Notes: generated by a model from the sequence alone, not told the origin. DNA of 64,000 bases from Hydrogenophaga sp. (GCF_019635465.1 NZ_JAHBZK010000006.1:153485-217484); one strand, 5' to 3'; shown: positions 36,530-46,171, counted from the stretch's first letter. Program-made: numbers and translations.

Positions 36530-38716
36530 TTACTGGGCTGGCGTGGTCGGTGCCGGTGCCTGGCCCGGAGCCGGGACGGGTGTCGGGGTGGCCGGCTGGG
36601 CAGCGCCCGGTGCCTGGCTGGTGGGCGCATTCGGGTCGGGCACGCGCGGCGCCCGCGGGAACGGCAGGGCGTTCGGGTCGAGCTGGGGCGCGCCGTTGAT
36701 CTGCAGCACACCGTTCTGCTCGGGTTGCGCATCGCGCTGCACAGCGCGCATCTGCTCGTAGCGGTCGAGCGCGAGGTTGGTCGTGTCGCGACCATCGCGC
36801 ATGACCACCGGGCGCAGGAAGACCATCAGGTTGGTTTTCTTGCGGCTGCGGCTTTCGCTGCGGAACAGGTTGCCCAGCAGGGGCACGTCGCCCAGACCGG
36901 GCACCTTGTCCTGGTTGGCGGCAAATTCGTCCTGCAGCAGTCCGCCCAGCACCACGATGGCGCCGTCGTCGACCAACACGGTGCTTTCGATGCTGCGCTT
37001 GTTGGTGATCAGCCCGGTGCTGGAGTTGACCGAGGACGCCGCCACACTGCTGACCTCCTGATAGATGGTCATCTTGATGGTGCCGTTTTCGCTGATCTGC
37101 GGCTTCACCCGCAGCGTCAGGCCGACGTCCTTGCGCTCGATGGTCTGGAACGGGTTGACCGAGCCGTTGGTGGCCCCGGTGTTGGTGAACTGGCCGGTCA
37201 CGAAGGGCACGTTCTGGCCGATCACGATCTTGGCTTCTTCGTTGTCGAGCGTGAGCAGGTTGGGCGTGGACAGGATGTTGCCAGCGCCGTTCTCTTGCAG
37301 GAAGCGCGCGAGGAAGCCCAGCACGTACACGCCGTTGGTGCGGCGCGCCAGGCCCACGTTGAGGCCCGCGTTGGGCAGGGTCTCGCCCTGCGCCAGGTTG
37401 AGGATGTTGCTGCCGCCGGTGCCGAAGTTGGTGCCCAGCAGGCCGATCACGCGATCGCCCGATTTGCCGGTGGCGCCTTGCCACTGGATGCCGAACTCGG
37501 CCGCCTTGTCGTCGTTGACCTCGGCGATGAGGCTTTCCACATAGACCTGCGCGCGGCGCGAGTCGAGCTGGTCGATCACGGCGCGCAGCTGGCGATATAG
37601 CGGGTCGGGCGCGGTGATGATGAGCGAGTTCGTCGCCGGGTCGGCCTGGATCTGGCCACCAGTGGACGGCTGCGCGCTGGCCGCCACCGGCGTGGTGGCG
37701 GGTGTGCTGCCGGCCGCGCTACCCAGGGCCACGCTGGTGCTTCGCGTGCTGCTGCCCAGGGCCGAGGTCGATGCGCCACTGTCGCCGGCGGCCATGGCTG
37801 CGCGCAGGGTGGTGGCCAGTGCGGTGGCGTCGGCGTTCTTGAGATAGACGACGTGGATGTTGCCGCTGACTGCCGCCGCCGAGGGTTGGTCCAGCCGCAC
37901 CACGAGCGACTTGGCCAGCGCCAGACGCGCCGGGTTGGCCGCGCGCAGCACCAGGCTGTTGCTGCGCGAGTCCGCGAGGATGGTGGTGCGAAAGCTCGCG
38001 TCACCGCCCTGGGCCGCGCCGGCCGTGCCACTGGATTCGATGAGGCGCAGCACCATGGGCGCGACGTCGGCGGCCACGGCGTGCTGCAGGGGAATGATCT
38101 CGATGTCGCTGGCACCGGGTGTGTCCAGCGCCGAGATGATGCGCGCCACGCGCTGCAGGTTCTCGGCGTAGTCGGTGATGATGAGCGAGTTGTTGCCCGG
38201 GTTGACGTTGATGGTGTTGTTGGGCGGGATCAGCGGGCGCAGCACCGGCACCAGGTTGTTCGCGTTCTCGTGGTTGAGCCGGAAGATCTGGGTGACGACC
38301 TGGTTCGATGACGGCAGCGCCGACGCCGAGCCGGCGTTGACCACGTTGCCCTGCAGCTTGGCGTCGGCCTCGGGCACGATCTTGTAGAGGCCACCGGTGT
38401 CGACCAGGGCAAAGCCTTGCAGGCGCAGCGCGGCCGCGAACTGGTTGAGCGCGGCCGTCGGCGGTACCGGGCGGTCGGTGGCCAGGTTGACGGTGCCGCG
38501 CACGCGGGGGTCGACGACGACGCTGCGGCCGGTGATGGTGGCCATGGTGCGGGCCACGGCTTCGATCTCGGCGTTGACGAAGTTCAGCGTCACCGGCTCG
38601 GTGCGGCGGGACTGGGCCTGGGCGTCGGCGGGCGGTGCCGGCAGCAGGCCCAGCGCCATGGCGCAGGCCAGCGCGAGAGCGCTGCTGCGGCTGGCCGAGG
38701 GAGTAAGGGCAAACAT
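36530..38716 (-). CDS. gspD: Type II secretion outer membrane secretin GspD
   Basis: 728 residues with a signal peptide ending in ADAQAQ, N0 and N1-N3 domains, and the secretin domain in the last 300 residues (IVVLGGLLQDEFAANQDKVPG, GDVPLLGNLFRSES). The N3 region carries a Ser/Thr/Ala-rich insert. The C-terminal ~70 residues are Pro/Gln/Ala-rich and extend past the secretin core. No pilotin gene is in the window. Confidence 0.96.
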   Translation of the reverse strand: MFALTPSASRSSALALACAMALGLLPAPPADAQAQSRRTEPVTLNFVNAEIEAVARTMATITGRSVVVDPRVRGTVNLATDRPVPPTAALNQFAAALRLQGFALVDTGGLYKIVPEADAKLQGNVVNAGSASALPSSNQVVTQIFRLNHENANNLVPVLRPLIPPNNTINVNPGNNSLIITDYAENLQRVARIISALDTPGASDIEIIPLQHAVAADVAPMVLRLIESSGTAGAAQGGDASFRTTILADSRSNSLVLRAANPARLALAKSLVVRLDQPSAAAVSGNIHVVYLKNADATALATTLRAAMAAGDSGASTSALGSSTRSTSVALGSAAGSTPATTPVAASAQPSTGGQIQADPATNSLIITAPDPLYRQLRAVIDQLDSRRAQVYVESLIAEVNDDKAAEFGIQWQGATGKSGDRVIGLLGTNFGTGGSNILNLAQGETLPNAGLNVGLARRTNGVYVLGFLARFLQENGAGNILSTPNLLTLDNEEAKIVIGQNVPFVTGQFTNTGATNGSVNPFQTIERKDVGLTLRVKPQISENGTIKMTIYQEVSSVAASSVNSSTGLITNKRSIESTVLVDDGAIVVLGGLLQDEFAANQDKVPGLGDVPLLGNLFRSESRSRKKTNLMVFLRPVVMRDGRDTTNLALDRYEQMRAVQRDAQPEQNGVLQINGAPQLDPNALPFPRAPRVPDPNAPTSQAPGAAQPATPTPVPAPGQAPAPTTPAQ

Positions 38717-38746
38717 GGCGCGATCCTATCTGTTGGCTGGCGTCAA

Positions 38747-39541
38747 TCAACCGATGGTGATGACGGAGCGAGGGCCGTTGCGGCGGCCCACGATGTTGAG
38801 CAGGTTGGTCAGTGCGAGTTCGTTGCCGGGTGCCGCCTGGGCGTCGCCGGCAAAGCGCAGCCGCCCGCCGACCCATTGGCCCTGGCCTTGCAGCAGCAAG
38901 GCGCCGCCCACGGTGTCGAGATCGAGTCGGGCGGTGTTGCCCTCGGCGTCGGCGCGCAGGCTGGCCCGGTAGCTGCCCAGCGGGCGCACGCTGGCCAGGC
39001 GCGAGGCGAGGTCGATGGCGTCGATGACCAGGCCACCCTGCAACTGCAGACGGCCACTGGCCATGCGCACGCCGAAGCCGTCGGAGCGCAGTGCCAGGGT
39101 GCCTTCGAGGCGAAGCGTGTTCCAGGGGGTGCCCAGACCGACCAGCAGCTCCGCCGGCCAGCGGCTCTCGAATGGCGCCACATCAAGGGCGGAGCCACCC
39201 AGGCTGGGCTTGAAGGTCAGGCGGATGGCCTGGGATGTGCAGCACGGTGCGGTCAAGGCCAGGCCGACCGCCGGGCCGCCGTCGTGCCAGGCCGGACGCA
39301 GGCGCCAGGCCACGCCCTGGGGCAGGGCGCTGCGGCTGCGGCTGCCTTCGCCGCCGGTGAACATCAGATCGGCGCGGCCGTTCCAGATGGAGCCGCGCGC
39401 ATTCACGAACTGCAGCTGACCGCCCGTGGCCTGTGTGAGGGCATCGCCCAGCCAGCGTGCCGGTGCGAACAGCAGCACGGCCAGCACCAGCCCGAGCACG
39501 GAGGCCAGGATGGCGAAGCGGCGGATGGCGACGGGACTCAT
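38747..39541 (-). CDS. gspN: Type II secretion protein GspN
   Basis: 264 residues, one N-terminal transmembrane helix (residues ~8-26) and a periplasmic part with the family motifs NARGSIWNGRADLMF and LDLDTVGGALLLQGQG. Only some T2SS carry it. It starts 3 bp after gspM. Confidence 0.88.
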   Translation of the reverse strand: MSPVAIRRFAILASVLGLVLAVLLFAPARWLGDALTQATGGQLQFVNARGSIWNGRADLMFTGGEGSRSRSALPQGVAWRLRPAWHDGGPAVGLALTAPCCTSQAIRLTFKPSLGGSALDVAPFESRWPAELLVGLGTPWNTLRLEGTLALRSDGFGVRMASGRLQLQGGLVIDAIDLASRLASVRPLGSYRASLRADAEGNTARLDLDTVGGALLLQGQGQWVGGRLRFAGDAQAAPGNELALTNLLNIVGRRNGPRSVITIG

Positions 39542-39544
39542 GGT

Positions 39545-40084
39545 TCAGTTCCCGGCCAGAGGAGGCCCGCCCACCACCAGCGTGCCGGTCCAGCCGCCCG
39601 AGGCGGCGTCGCGGCTGATCTGCGACTCGACCGGCAGCAGCCGGGCGTTGATGCGCACCTGCTGCAGCCATGCCGCCAGCGCCTGGGGTGGGGTCTGACG
39701 CAGGGCCAGCGTGGCGCGCTCGCCCAGCACCGAGATCTGGCCGGTGCCGCCCAGGCCGACGGTGGCGGCCTCAAGTGCGCGCAGGGCTTCGTCGCGCGAC
39801 GGTGGCGCGGTGCCGGATTGCGCGCGCAAGGCCTCGGCCGTCTGCGCCATCTGCTGCATGCGGGCCAGTTGGGCGTCGAGAGCGGCGTGCTGGGCCGGTG
39901 CGGCGCGCAGGGTGTGCCAGGCGGGTGCAATGGCCACCATCCAGAGCAGGCCCAGGCCCACCACCGTGGCGGCGATCAGCACCAGGCGGCGCTCGCGCGG
40001 CGACAGCGAGGCCAGCCAAGCCGAAGCCGCCGCCAGACCACGGGTCGGCGAGCTTTTGGAGAAGGGGGAAGCGGTGTCGGCCAT
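39545..40084 (-). CDS. gspM: Type II secretion protein GspM
   Basis: 179 residues: a short cytoplasmic N-terminus, a membrane helix (LVLIAATVVGLGLLWMVAIA) and a periplasmic ferredoxin-like domain (RATLALRQTPPQALAAWLQQ). The ATG at 40084 is 11 bp after gspL and gives a normal length. Confidence 0.9.
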   Translation of the reverse strand: MADTASPFSKSSPTRGLAAASAWLASLSPRERRLVLIAATVVGLGLLWMVAIAPAWHTLRAAPAQHAALDAQLARMQQMAQTAEALRAQSGTAPPSRDEALRALEAATVGLGGTGQISVLGERATLALRQTPPQALAAWLQQVRINARLLPVESQISRDAASGGWTGTLVVGGPPLAGN

Positions 40085-40095
40085 GGCGGTCGGGG

Positions 40096-41379
40096 TCACG
40101 GTTGCGGGGCCTGCAAGGCCATTTCCTGGCCGTCGAAGCGGGCGCGCCAGCCACCGGCCTGCAGCGCTTGCTGCAGTGCGCGCACCTGCTCTTCGCTGGC
40201 GCGCCAGCCGGCCAGCTTGAGGCCGTCGGCGCCATAGGCAAGGCGGGTGGGTGTGAGCGGGTTGGCGCCGGCCGCGCGATCGATGGCGCCCAGCAGCGAC
40301 TCCATGTCGCTCACCGACAGCAGGCCGCTGGCCTGTTGCAGGCGGGCCAGTTCGCGCTGCATCTGGACCGGCGCGTCGATCACGGTGGTGACCTGGGGGA
40401 AGGTGCCGGTGAGGGTGGTGCGCACGGCGTCGGTCTTGGCGCGCAGGCTGTGCCGCTCCTGCCAGGCCACGAGGTTGAGGCCCAGCAGCTGTGCGGCCAG
40501 CAAGGCCACCAGGCCCCAGCGGGCGGCGCGCCAGTGCGGCGCGCTGCGAAACTGCCGCCAGCTGCGGCGCAGGCGCTGGCTGCGGCGGGCGTTGGACGAC
40601 AGGCTGAGGTCGAACTGCGCCAGGTTCCAGTCGGTCTGGCCGGCGCGCAGCAGCCACTGCGCGGGCAGGATGGGGTCGAGGTGGCGCCCGAGGGCTTGCT
40701 CGGCCAGCTCGAGCACGAGCGGGTCGGCCAGCCAGACGTCGAGACTGCGCGCGACGGAGCTGTCGTCGCCGGCGCCGGGGATCAGGGCGTCGATGGGCGG
40801 GGTGACCGCGGCTTCGCCCAGGGGAATGCAGCTCACGCCCAGTGGTGTGGCGCTGGCCAGCCAGGTTTGCTGGCCATCGATGTGGGCCCAGTGCAGCAGG
40901 CTGGGTGCCTCCATGGCGAAGCTGCGCGTGGTGCCGGGTGCGGAAGGAGCGGCCGCCGAGACCATGGGCCACATGAGCGGCGCGATGCGGGACACGGGGC
41001 GCCCGGACGATTCCAGTGCGCGGACCCAGCCACGCAAGGTGTCGCGGGCGGTGCTGGCCACCCACACCGGCTGGCCAGGGCGCCCACCGGGCTCCAGCGC
41101 GTGGTGCAGTTCGCCCACGTCACACAACACCCGGTCTTCGAGCATGCCGTCCAGGGCGGCGCGCAGCTTGGGTCCGCTGACCTTGGGCAAGGCCAGCCGG
41201 TGCCACGACAGGGCGCGCGGCGGCAGCGCCAGCACCAGTTCGTCGTCGCGCGGCAGCAGCGACAGGGCGCATTCGCCGTCGTCGTCGAACTGGTGGCCAT
41301 CGGTGGTGCGCACCCATTGGATCAGGGTGGACGCCGCACTCGGGCTGGCAAGGTAGTCGACCGGGGTGACGATGAGCAC
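40096..41379 (-). CDS. gspL: Type II secretion protein GspL
   Basis: 427 residues: cytoplasmic actin-like domain (residues ~1-270) that recruits GspE, a membrane helix (ARWGLVALLAAQLLGLNLVA) and a periplasmic domain. The 90-bp gap before it, the largest inside the operon, contains a -10-like TAGAAT (41409-41414, minus strand), so a secondary promoter is possible, but there is no good -35. Confidence 0.9.
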   Translation of the reverse strand: MLIVTPVDYLASPSAASTLIQWVRTTDGHQFDDDGECALSLLPRDDELVLALPPRALSWHRLALPKVSGPKLRAALDGMLEDRVLCDVGELHHALEPGGRPGQPVWVASTARDTLRGWVRALESSGRPVSRIAPLMWPMVSAAAPSAPGTTRSFAMEAPSLLHWAHIDGQQTWLASATPLGVSCIPLGEAAVTPPIDALIPGAGDDSSVARSLDVWLADPLVLELAEQALGRHLDPILPAQWLLRAGQTDWNLAQFDLSLSSNARRSQRLRRSWRQFRSAPHWRAARWGLVALLAAQLLGLNLVAWQERHSLRAKTDAVRTTLTGTFPQVTTVIDAPVQMQRELARLQQASGLLSVSDMESLLGAIDRAAGANPLTPTRLAYGADGLKLAGWRASEEQVRALQQALQAGGWRARFDGQEMALQAPQP

Positions 41380-41469
41380 AGTCAGGTTTTCAAAGGGTGG
41401 AACGGGGCATTCTAGGTAGGCCGCACGACAAATCGACCGTTTCGGCCCCGGCGGCGTTGCGCAGCGGCT

Positions 41470-42450
41470 TCAACGGCGTGTAAAGCGCTCGCGCCAGACG
41501 ATGCGCACATCAAGGTTGCGCCGCACCACCAGCGAGCGCTCCTCGATCACCGTGTCGTCCAGCCGCAGCCGCCCGCGGACCTCGAAATAGCTGCTGCGCA
41601 CGCCGTGAAACTGGTCGGACAGCAGCTGGGTTTCGCTGCTGCCCAGGGCGCGGGAGGCCTCGCCCATGGAGCGGAACGGCGTGCGTTCGCGCGCCGCGAT
41701 GAGGCGCTGGGCGCGCGCCAGGTCCAGCTCGGCCGAGGACGCGGCGATGGCTTCGGCACTGGCGGTGTTCAGGTTGAGCGTGGTGCGCTGCGGCAGCACG
41801 GTGAGGTGGGGCTCGAGCCGGGCGAGGCTCTCCAGTGAAATGCCCAGCCACGCCAGTTGCGACAGCTTGGCGGGCAGCAGGGGGGTGCGCGAAGGCTGCG
41901 GATCGTTCTGGGCCGCCCGGGTGGTGGCCAGCAGCTCGTCGGCGGCGCTGCGCAGCTCGCTGGCGGGCAGGCCGAGCGAGGTCCACAGCCGCTGCAGGGC
42001 CTGCAGGTCGGGCTCCGACAGCTCGATGGTGGTGGGCCCACCGCTGACCGATTCGCGCCGGATGATGTTGTTGAAGTTCAGTCGCGACTGCTGGTCGATC
42101 ATTTCGCCGGACAGGAAGGCCTGCAGCACGCTTTCGGCGCTGTTGTCGCGGTCGGCCGCCAGAAAGCTGGCCAGGCGGGCTTCTTCCAGGGGCAGCGCCC
42201 AGGGCTCGCCCAGGTGGTCGGGGTTGCCGCTGGTCTGGTTGCCGCGCGCGTCTTCGCGCAGGATGAGCCGTGCCCAGTCGAGCGCGCCGGCCAGGATCCA
42301 CGCGGCCTGTGCCCGTTGGCGCTCGGCCTGCTCGACCTCGATGGAACGCCACTGCTGCCAGGCCGCACTTGCGGCCAGGGCGGCCACCAGCGTGACGGTG
42401 AGCATGGCCAGCAGCAGTGCGGCACCGCGTTGGCGCGTCGCCGTGGTCAT
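41470..42450 (-). CDS. gspK: Type II secretion minor pseudopilin GspK
   Basis: 326 residues. Prepilin leader QRG before AALLLAMLTVTLVAALA, lacking the usual Glu5, as expected for GspK. Large globular domain with LNFNNIIRRES and the helix-hairpin LNLNTASAEAIAAS. Overlaps gspJ by 4 bp. Confidence 0.94.
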   Translation of the reverse strand: MTTATRQRGAALLLAMLTVTLVAALAASAAWQQWRSIEVEQAERQRAQAAWILAGALDWARLILREDARGNQTSGNPDHLGEPWALPLEEARLASFLAADRDNSAESVLQAFLSGEMIDQQSRLNFNNIIRRESVSGGPTTIELSEPDLQALQRLWTSLGLPASELRSAADELLATTRAAQNDPQPSRTPLLPAKLSQLAWLGISLESLARLEPHLTVLPQRTTLNLNTASAEAIAASSAELDLARAQRLIAARERTPFRSMGEASRALGSSETQLLSDQFHGVRSSYFEVRGRLRLDDTVIEERSLVVRRNLDVRIVWRERFTRR

Positions 42451-43166
42451 GGCGCGGCCTCCAGTGTGGGACGCACCCAGTCGCGCACCAGCATGCCCTG
42501 CAAGGGCAGCCCGGGGCCGAGCGTGAGCTGCAGCCGCACCCCGTTGGGCAGGCCGGCGTTGGGGGTGAAGTCTTCCTCGCTGCCACGGCTGCCCACGTCA
42601 GCGGCCGACTGCGGGTTGGTCCAGGTCTCGCCACGGTGGTAGTACAGCTGCCAGGCATCGGCGCGCACCAGCGCCAGGGCGCTGTCGGCCTGGGGGGCGG
42701 TCAGGGCGTCGGCGCCACCGGTGCCAGGCGACAGGCGCCCGGCGGCCCATTCCGCCGCGCGCTGCCAGGCCCGGGCCAGCTCGTCGCGCTGGCGCAGCGG
42801 GCCGGACTGCCAGCGCGACCACTGCAGTCCGCCGGGGCCCGGCAGCAAAGCCCAGGCGACGACGCGGATGCCGCGGCTGTCGAGGCCGGTCTCCATGGGG
42901 TCGCGCCGGGTGAGGCGAAGCAACTGCCCGTTGAATTCGATGGGCGTCACCTCCCGGGTGTCGATCAGGGCATCGAGATCGGCGTTCCACTGGCCAAAGG
43001 CGGCCTGCAGCCGCAGCATGGCGTCGGCCCGCGTCTGGGTGGCCGCCTGCGTGCGTCCCATGCCGTCGATGGCGCGCCAGCTGAGCAAGGCGATGGCCGA
43101 CAGAATGGCCAGGGCCACCAGCACCTCGACCAGTGTGAAACCGTGGGATGGGGCGGCGCGTCGCAT
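42447..43166 (-). CDS. gspJ: Type II secretion minor pseudopilin GspJ
   Basis: 239 residues. Leader ending SHG then FTLVEVLVALAILSAIALL, with Glu5. ATG at 43166 is chosen because it gives a short prepilin leader. It ends inside the gspK start (ATGA overlap). Confidence 0.93.
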   Translation of the reverse strand: MRRAAPSHGFTLVEVLVALAILSAIALLSWRAIDGMGRTQAATQTRADAMLRLQAAFGQWNADLDALIDTREVTPIEFNGQLLRLTRRDPMETGLDSRGIRVVAWALLPGPGGLQWSRWQSGPLRQRDELARAWQRAAEWAAGRLSPGTGGADALTAPQADSALALVRADAWQLYYHRGETWTNPQSAADVGSRGSEEDFTPNAGLPNGVRLQLTLGPGLPLQGMLVRDWVRPTLEAAP

Positions 43167-43183
43167 GGTTGGCGTCCGGGCGC

Positions 43184-43552
43184 TCAGTAGCGGCCCTGGA
43201 TGGTGGACAGCGTCAGCAAGCGCACGGCGTCGTCGCCGCCGCCCTGCAGTACGGTGGCATCCACCCGCCGGAAATTCGGGTTGGGCGTGGGCGAGACCGA
43301 CACCCGCACCCGCAGGGCGCGCCCCACCTGTTCGCACACCACCTCGCTGTCGCCGGTGCCGGGGAGCTGGCGCTGCAGCCGCAGGGCGGTCAGCACGTTC
43401 TCGGCACACATTTGGGCCAGCCATTGATCGGTCTGGCGCTCGGCATTGCGTGTGAGTGCGCCAGTGGCCTGCAGACCGGCAGTGAGGGTGAGCGCCACCA
43501 CGCCGAGGGCCACCAGCACCTCGATGAGGGTGAAGCCGCGCCAGCGTTTCAT
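43184..43552 (-). CDS. gspI: Type II secretion minor pseudopilin GspI
   Basis: 122 residues. Leader MKRWRG then FTLIEVLVALGVVALTLTA; ERQTDQWLAQMCAENVLTAL matches the GspI helix. Overlaps the end of gspH by 4 bp. Confidence 0.93.
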   Translation of the reverse strand: MKRWRGFTLIEVLVALGVVALTLTAGLQATGALTRNAERQTDQWLAQMCAENVLTALRLQRQLPGTGDSEVVCEQVGRALRVRVSVSPTPNPNFRRVDATVLQGGGDDAVRLLTLSTIQGRY

Positions 43553-44010
43553 GGCTCGTTAACAACACCGAACGGGCCCAGGCCGTCGGTGCCCAGGGTG
43601 ACCCGACGCTCGCCGAGTGCCAGCACCAGCCGCTGGGCGGGAATCAAGGGCTCCGGGCCCAGCACCAGGTTGCTGGCACCCGGTGGCTGCACCACGCGCA
43701 CTCCGGTGTCGGTGTTCAACCAGGCGTGCAGTCCCTCGCGCACATCGGCTGGACGGTCGCCGCCGCGATCGGCCGGCAGGCCGATGAACTCGAAGCCATG
43801 AGGAGCGGGGCGCCAGACGACGGGCAGGCCGCTGGTGCGGGACTGGGCCCGGGCCGATTCGAGCATGGCCGACAGGCGCATGGCCTCGCGCTCCAGACGC
43901 GTGCCGCTGTCGTCCCGCAGGGCCAGCGTCACGCTGGCCGTGGCCAGGGCCACGATGGCCACCACGACCATGATCTCCAGCAGGGTGAAGCCGCGGTGCT
44001 GGCGATGCAT
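43549..44010 (-). CDS. gspH: Type II secretion minor pseudopilin GspH
   Basis: 153 residues from ATG 44010, giving the leader MHRQHRG before FTLLEIMVVVAIVALATAS. Longer in-frame starts would run into gspG and make a leader far too long. GspH part: RLSAMLESARAQSRTSG. Confidence 0.92.
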   Translation of the reverse strand: MHRQHRGFTLLEIMVVVAIVALATASVTLALRDDSGTRLEREAMRLSAMLESARAQSRTSGLPVVWRPAPHGFEFIGLPADRGGDRPADVREGLHAWLNTDTGVRVVQPPGASNLVLGPEPLIPAQRLVLALGERRVTLGTDGLGPFGVVNEP

Positions 44011-44038
44011 GACAGGGGCCGTCAGCGGGGCGGCCGCC

Positions 44039-44446
44039 TCACTGCCAGCTGCCGACGTCGGCGTCGGCGCCTTCGCCACCGGGTTGGCCATCGGCGCCCA
44101 GAGAGAGCACGTCAACCTCGCCGTGCACGCCGGGGTTGAGGTACTGGTATGGCCGCCCCCACGGGTCGTTGGGCAGCTTGTCGAGGTAGCGACGCCAGTT
44201 CGGGGGCACCGGGTTGGCGCCGGGCTTGGCGGTCAGTGCGCCCAGGCCTTGCTCGGCGGTGGGAAATCGCTGGTTGTCGAGCTTGTACAGCTTGAGCGCC
44301 TGCATGAGGTTGTTGACGTCGGTGCGCGCGGCCGTCATGCGGGCATCGTCGGTGCGATCGAGCACGTTGGGCACGATCAGTGCCGCCAGCACGCCGATGA
44401 TGACCAGCACCACCATGAGCTCGATGAGGGTGAAGCCGCGCTGCAT
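44039..44446 (-). CDS. gspG: Type II secretion major pseudopilin GspG
   Basis: 135 residues from ATG 44446; leader MQRG then FTLIELMVVLVIIGVLAAL. The calcium-site loop of GspG is visible near the end (NDPWGRPYQYLNPG, DVLSLGADGQPGG). First gene of the minus-strand gsp operon, divergent from gspC. Confidence 0.96.
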   Translation of the reverse strand: MQRGFTLIELMVVLVIIGVLAALIVPNVLDRTDDARMTAARTDVNNLMQALKLYKLDNQRFPTAEQGLGALTAKPGANPVPPNWRRYLDKLPNDPWGRPYQYLNPGVHGEVDVLSLGADGQPGGEGADADVGSWQ

Positions 44447-44530
44447 GGCGCGCCGAAGTGGGGGAAGGGGTCGAATCAAGCGCGTCTCCGGTGCGGTGTC
44501 CGCAAGGCCCCACAGAAGGGGTCGGTCGAT

Positions 44531-44536
44531 GATAAT
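44531..44536 (+). promoter_or_regulatory. -10-like hexamer 8 nt before gspC
   Basis: GATAAT followed by GCGCCCCC and ATG; no SD. Same arrangement as queC, tal and ilvA. No clear -35. Confidence 0.35.
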
Positions 44537-44544
44537 GCGCCCCC

Positions 44545-45057
44545 ATGGCAACCGATCGAGGCTTTGGTCATTCGGTGTTTCTGGGCGAAGGCGCCAGTGG
44601 CGTCACGCCACGGCGCTCGCCCGCTCTGGTGGCGGTGCTGCTGTGGGCCGCCGCAGGGCTCAGCGTCGGTTACTGGGTGTTGCAGGTGCTGGGGCAATCG
44701 CCGCTGACGCCGGTGGCTGCGACGGCCAGCCTGCCCGTCGCGCCGGAGCCCGCTGCCCTGGCTCGCGTGCTGGGCGCAGCACCCGAGGCGGTGGTGGCTG
44801 TCGAGGCCGCAGCACCCCCGCCGCTGGCGTCTCGCTTTCAGCTGCTCGGCGTCATCGCCGAGGGGGCAGAGGGCGGGGCCGCGTTGATTGCGGTGGACGG
44901 CCAGCCGCCCAAGCCGTATCGCGTGGGTGCTGAGCTTGAGGGCGGTGTGGTACTGCAGTCGGTGCAACGGCGGTCGGCACGGCTGGTGCCCGTGGGCTCA
45001 AGCGGTGGCGCGCCAATCGAGCTCAGCCTTCCGCCGCCCCCGGGCGCGGCGTCCTGA
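44545..45057 (+). CDS. gspC: Type II secretion protein GspC (short, no PDZ domain)
   Basis: 170 residues: a membrane helix (ALVAVLLWAAAGLSVGYWVL), an Ala/Pro linker, and an HR domain (SRFQLLGVIAEG, GGAALIAVDGQPPKPYRVGAE). It stops where the C-terminal PDZ or coiled-coil domain of most GspC proteins would begin. Divergent from gspG, separated by 98 bp. Converges on cobT with a 10-bp gap. Confidence 0.85.
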   Translation: MATDRGFGHSVFLGEGASGVTPRRSPALVAVLLWAAAGLSVGYWVLQVLGQSPLTPVAATASLPVAPEPAALARVLGAAPEAVVAVEAAAPPPLASRFQLLGVIAEGAEGGAALIAVDGQPPKPYRVGAELEGGVVLQSVQRRSARLVPVGSSGGAPIELSLPPPPGAAS

Positions 45058-45067
45058 TCGGTGTGCG

Positions 45068-46171
45068 TCAGGCCGACGCGTCCATGACCGCCTGAGCCGA
45101 CTGCAACAGCGGCCAGGCCAGCAGCGCGCCGACACCCTGGTTGAGGTTGAGTTCCAGATCGAGCAGCGGATGCGCGCGCAAATGGATGAGCATCAATCGA
45201 TGCGGTGAAGCAGCGCCGCGCTGCGCGAACACCAGGTAGTCCGCCACGCTCGGGCTCAGGCCTCTTGCCACCAGCGCGGCCGCACCCGCCACAAAGCCGT
45301 CGACGAGCACGATCCGCCGCTCGCTGCCGGCCTGCAACATGGCGCCCACCTGCATCGCAATCTCGAAGCCACCGAAGGCCGCGAGCGCATGAATGGGCGA
45401 CAGGGCAGCCCCATGGCGCTGGGAGGCGGCCTGCAGTTTGTCCAGGCGCTGCCAGTGCAGGGTGTCGTCCAGCGAGGTGGCACCGGGGTCCTCGCGCGCG
45501 AAGGCATCGACCACGGGCACACCACACAGGCGCGACAGCAGCAACGAGGCGCTGGCGGTACCGGCGACACCGACATCGCCCAGCGCGATCACCGTGCCCG
45601 GCAGATGCCGGACTACGTCCATACCGGCGTGGATAGCCGACACCGCTTGCGTCAGCGACATGGCCGGCCCGAACAGGCAGTTGCGGGTGCCGTAGCCGAT
45701 CTTGCGCGACTGCAGGGTGACGGTGTGGTGCCCGGGCGGTGGTTGGTTGATGGGGGTGCCGACGCCTGCGTCGACCACCGTGAGGTCAAAGCCATGCTGG
45801 CGCGCCAGCACGTTGGCCGGGGACTTGCCCGCCAGCAATTGCACCACTTGCTCGTGCGTGACGGATTGCGGCCATTCGCTCAGCCCCTCATCGGCCAGGC
45901 CATGGTCACCCGCGAAAACCACCAATTGAGGGGCGTCGAACACCAGCAGATCGAATGGCAGCGGGCTGCCGTTCTGAATGCGTGCGAGCTGCAGGGCCAG
46001 CTGTTGCAGGCGGCCCAGGCCCAGCGCGTCCTGGCCTGGCACGGCCATGCGCAGCATCAGGGTGTGGTCCAGCGTGGCGTCGGCGGTTGCCGCAATGGGC
46101 GGCAACCGCAAGCCGGGAACCGGTGCATGCGGGCGCGAATGGAAAGGGATCAGCGCGGGATCGCGGGCCAT
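45068..46171 (-). CDS. cobT: CobT-like nicotinate-nucleotide:base phosphoribosyltransferase
   Basis: 367 residues over the whole CobT family length: FAGDHGLADEGLS near residue 90, GYGTRN, GDVGVAGTASASLLL near residue 195, DGFVAGAAAL, and GVGALLAWPLL near residue 350. CobT makes alpha-ribazole phosphate for the lower ligand of cobalamin. Where Salmonella CobT has GEM and GEG with catalytic glutamates (E174, E317 from memory), this protein reads GDV and NQG. It is a lone gene; no cobalamin genes are nearby. Activity is therefore uncertain. Confidence 0.8.
   Translation of the reverse strand: MARDPALIPFHSRPHAPVPGLRLPPIAATADATLDHTLMLRMAVPGQDALGLGRLQQLALQLARIQNGSPLPFDLLVFDAPQLVVFAGDHGLADEGLSEWPQSVTHEQVVQLLAGKSPANVLARQHGFDLTVVDAGVGTPINQPPPGHHTVTLQSRKIGYGTRNCLFGPAMSLTQAVSAIHAGMDVVRHLPGTVIALGDVGVAGTASASLLLSRLCGVPVVDAFAREDPGATSLDDTLHWQRLDKLQAASQRHGAALSPIHALAAFGGFEIAMQVGAMLQAGSERRIVLVDGFVAGAAALVARGLSPSVADYLVFAQRGAASPHRLMLIHLRAHPLLDLELNLNQGVGALLAWPLLQSAQAVMDASA

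Noticed and set aside
41409-41414. TAGAAT as an internal promoter before gspL
   Set aside because: No -35 at 16-18 bp; kept only as a remark in the gspL entry.
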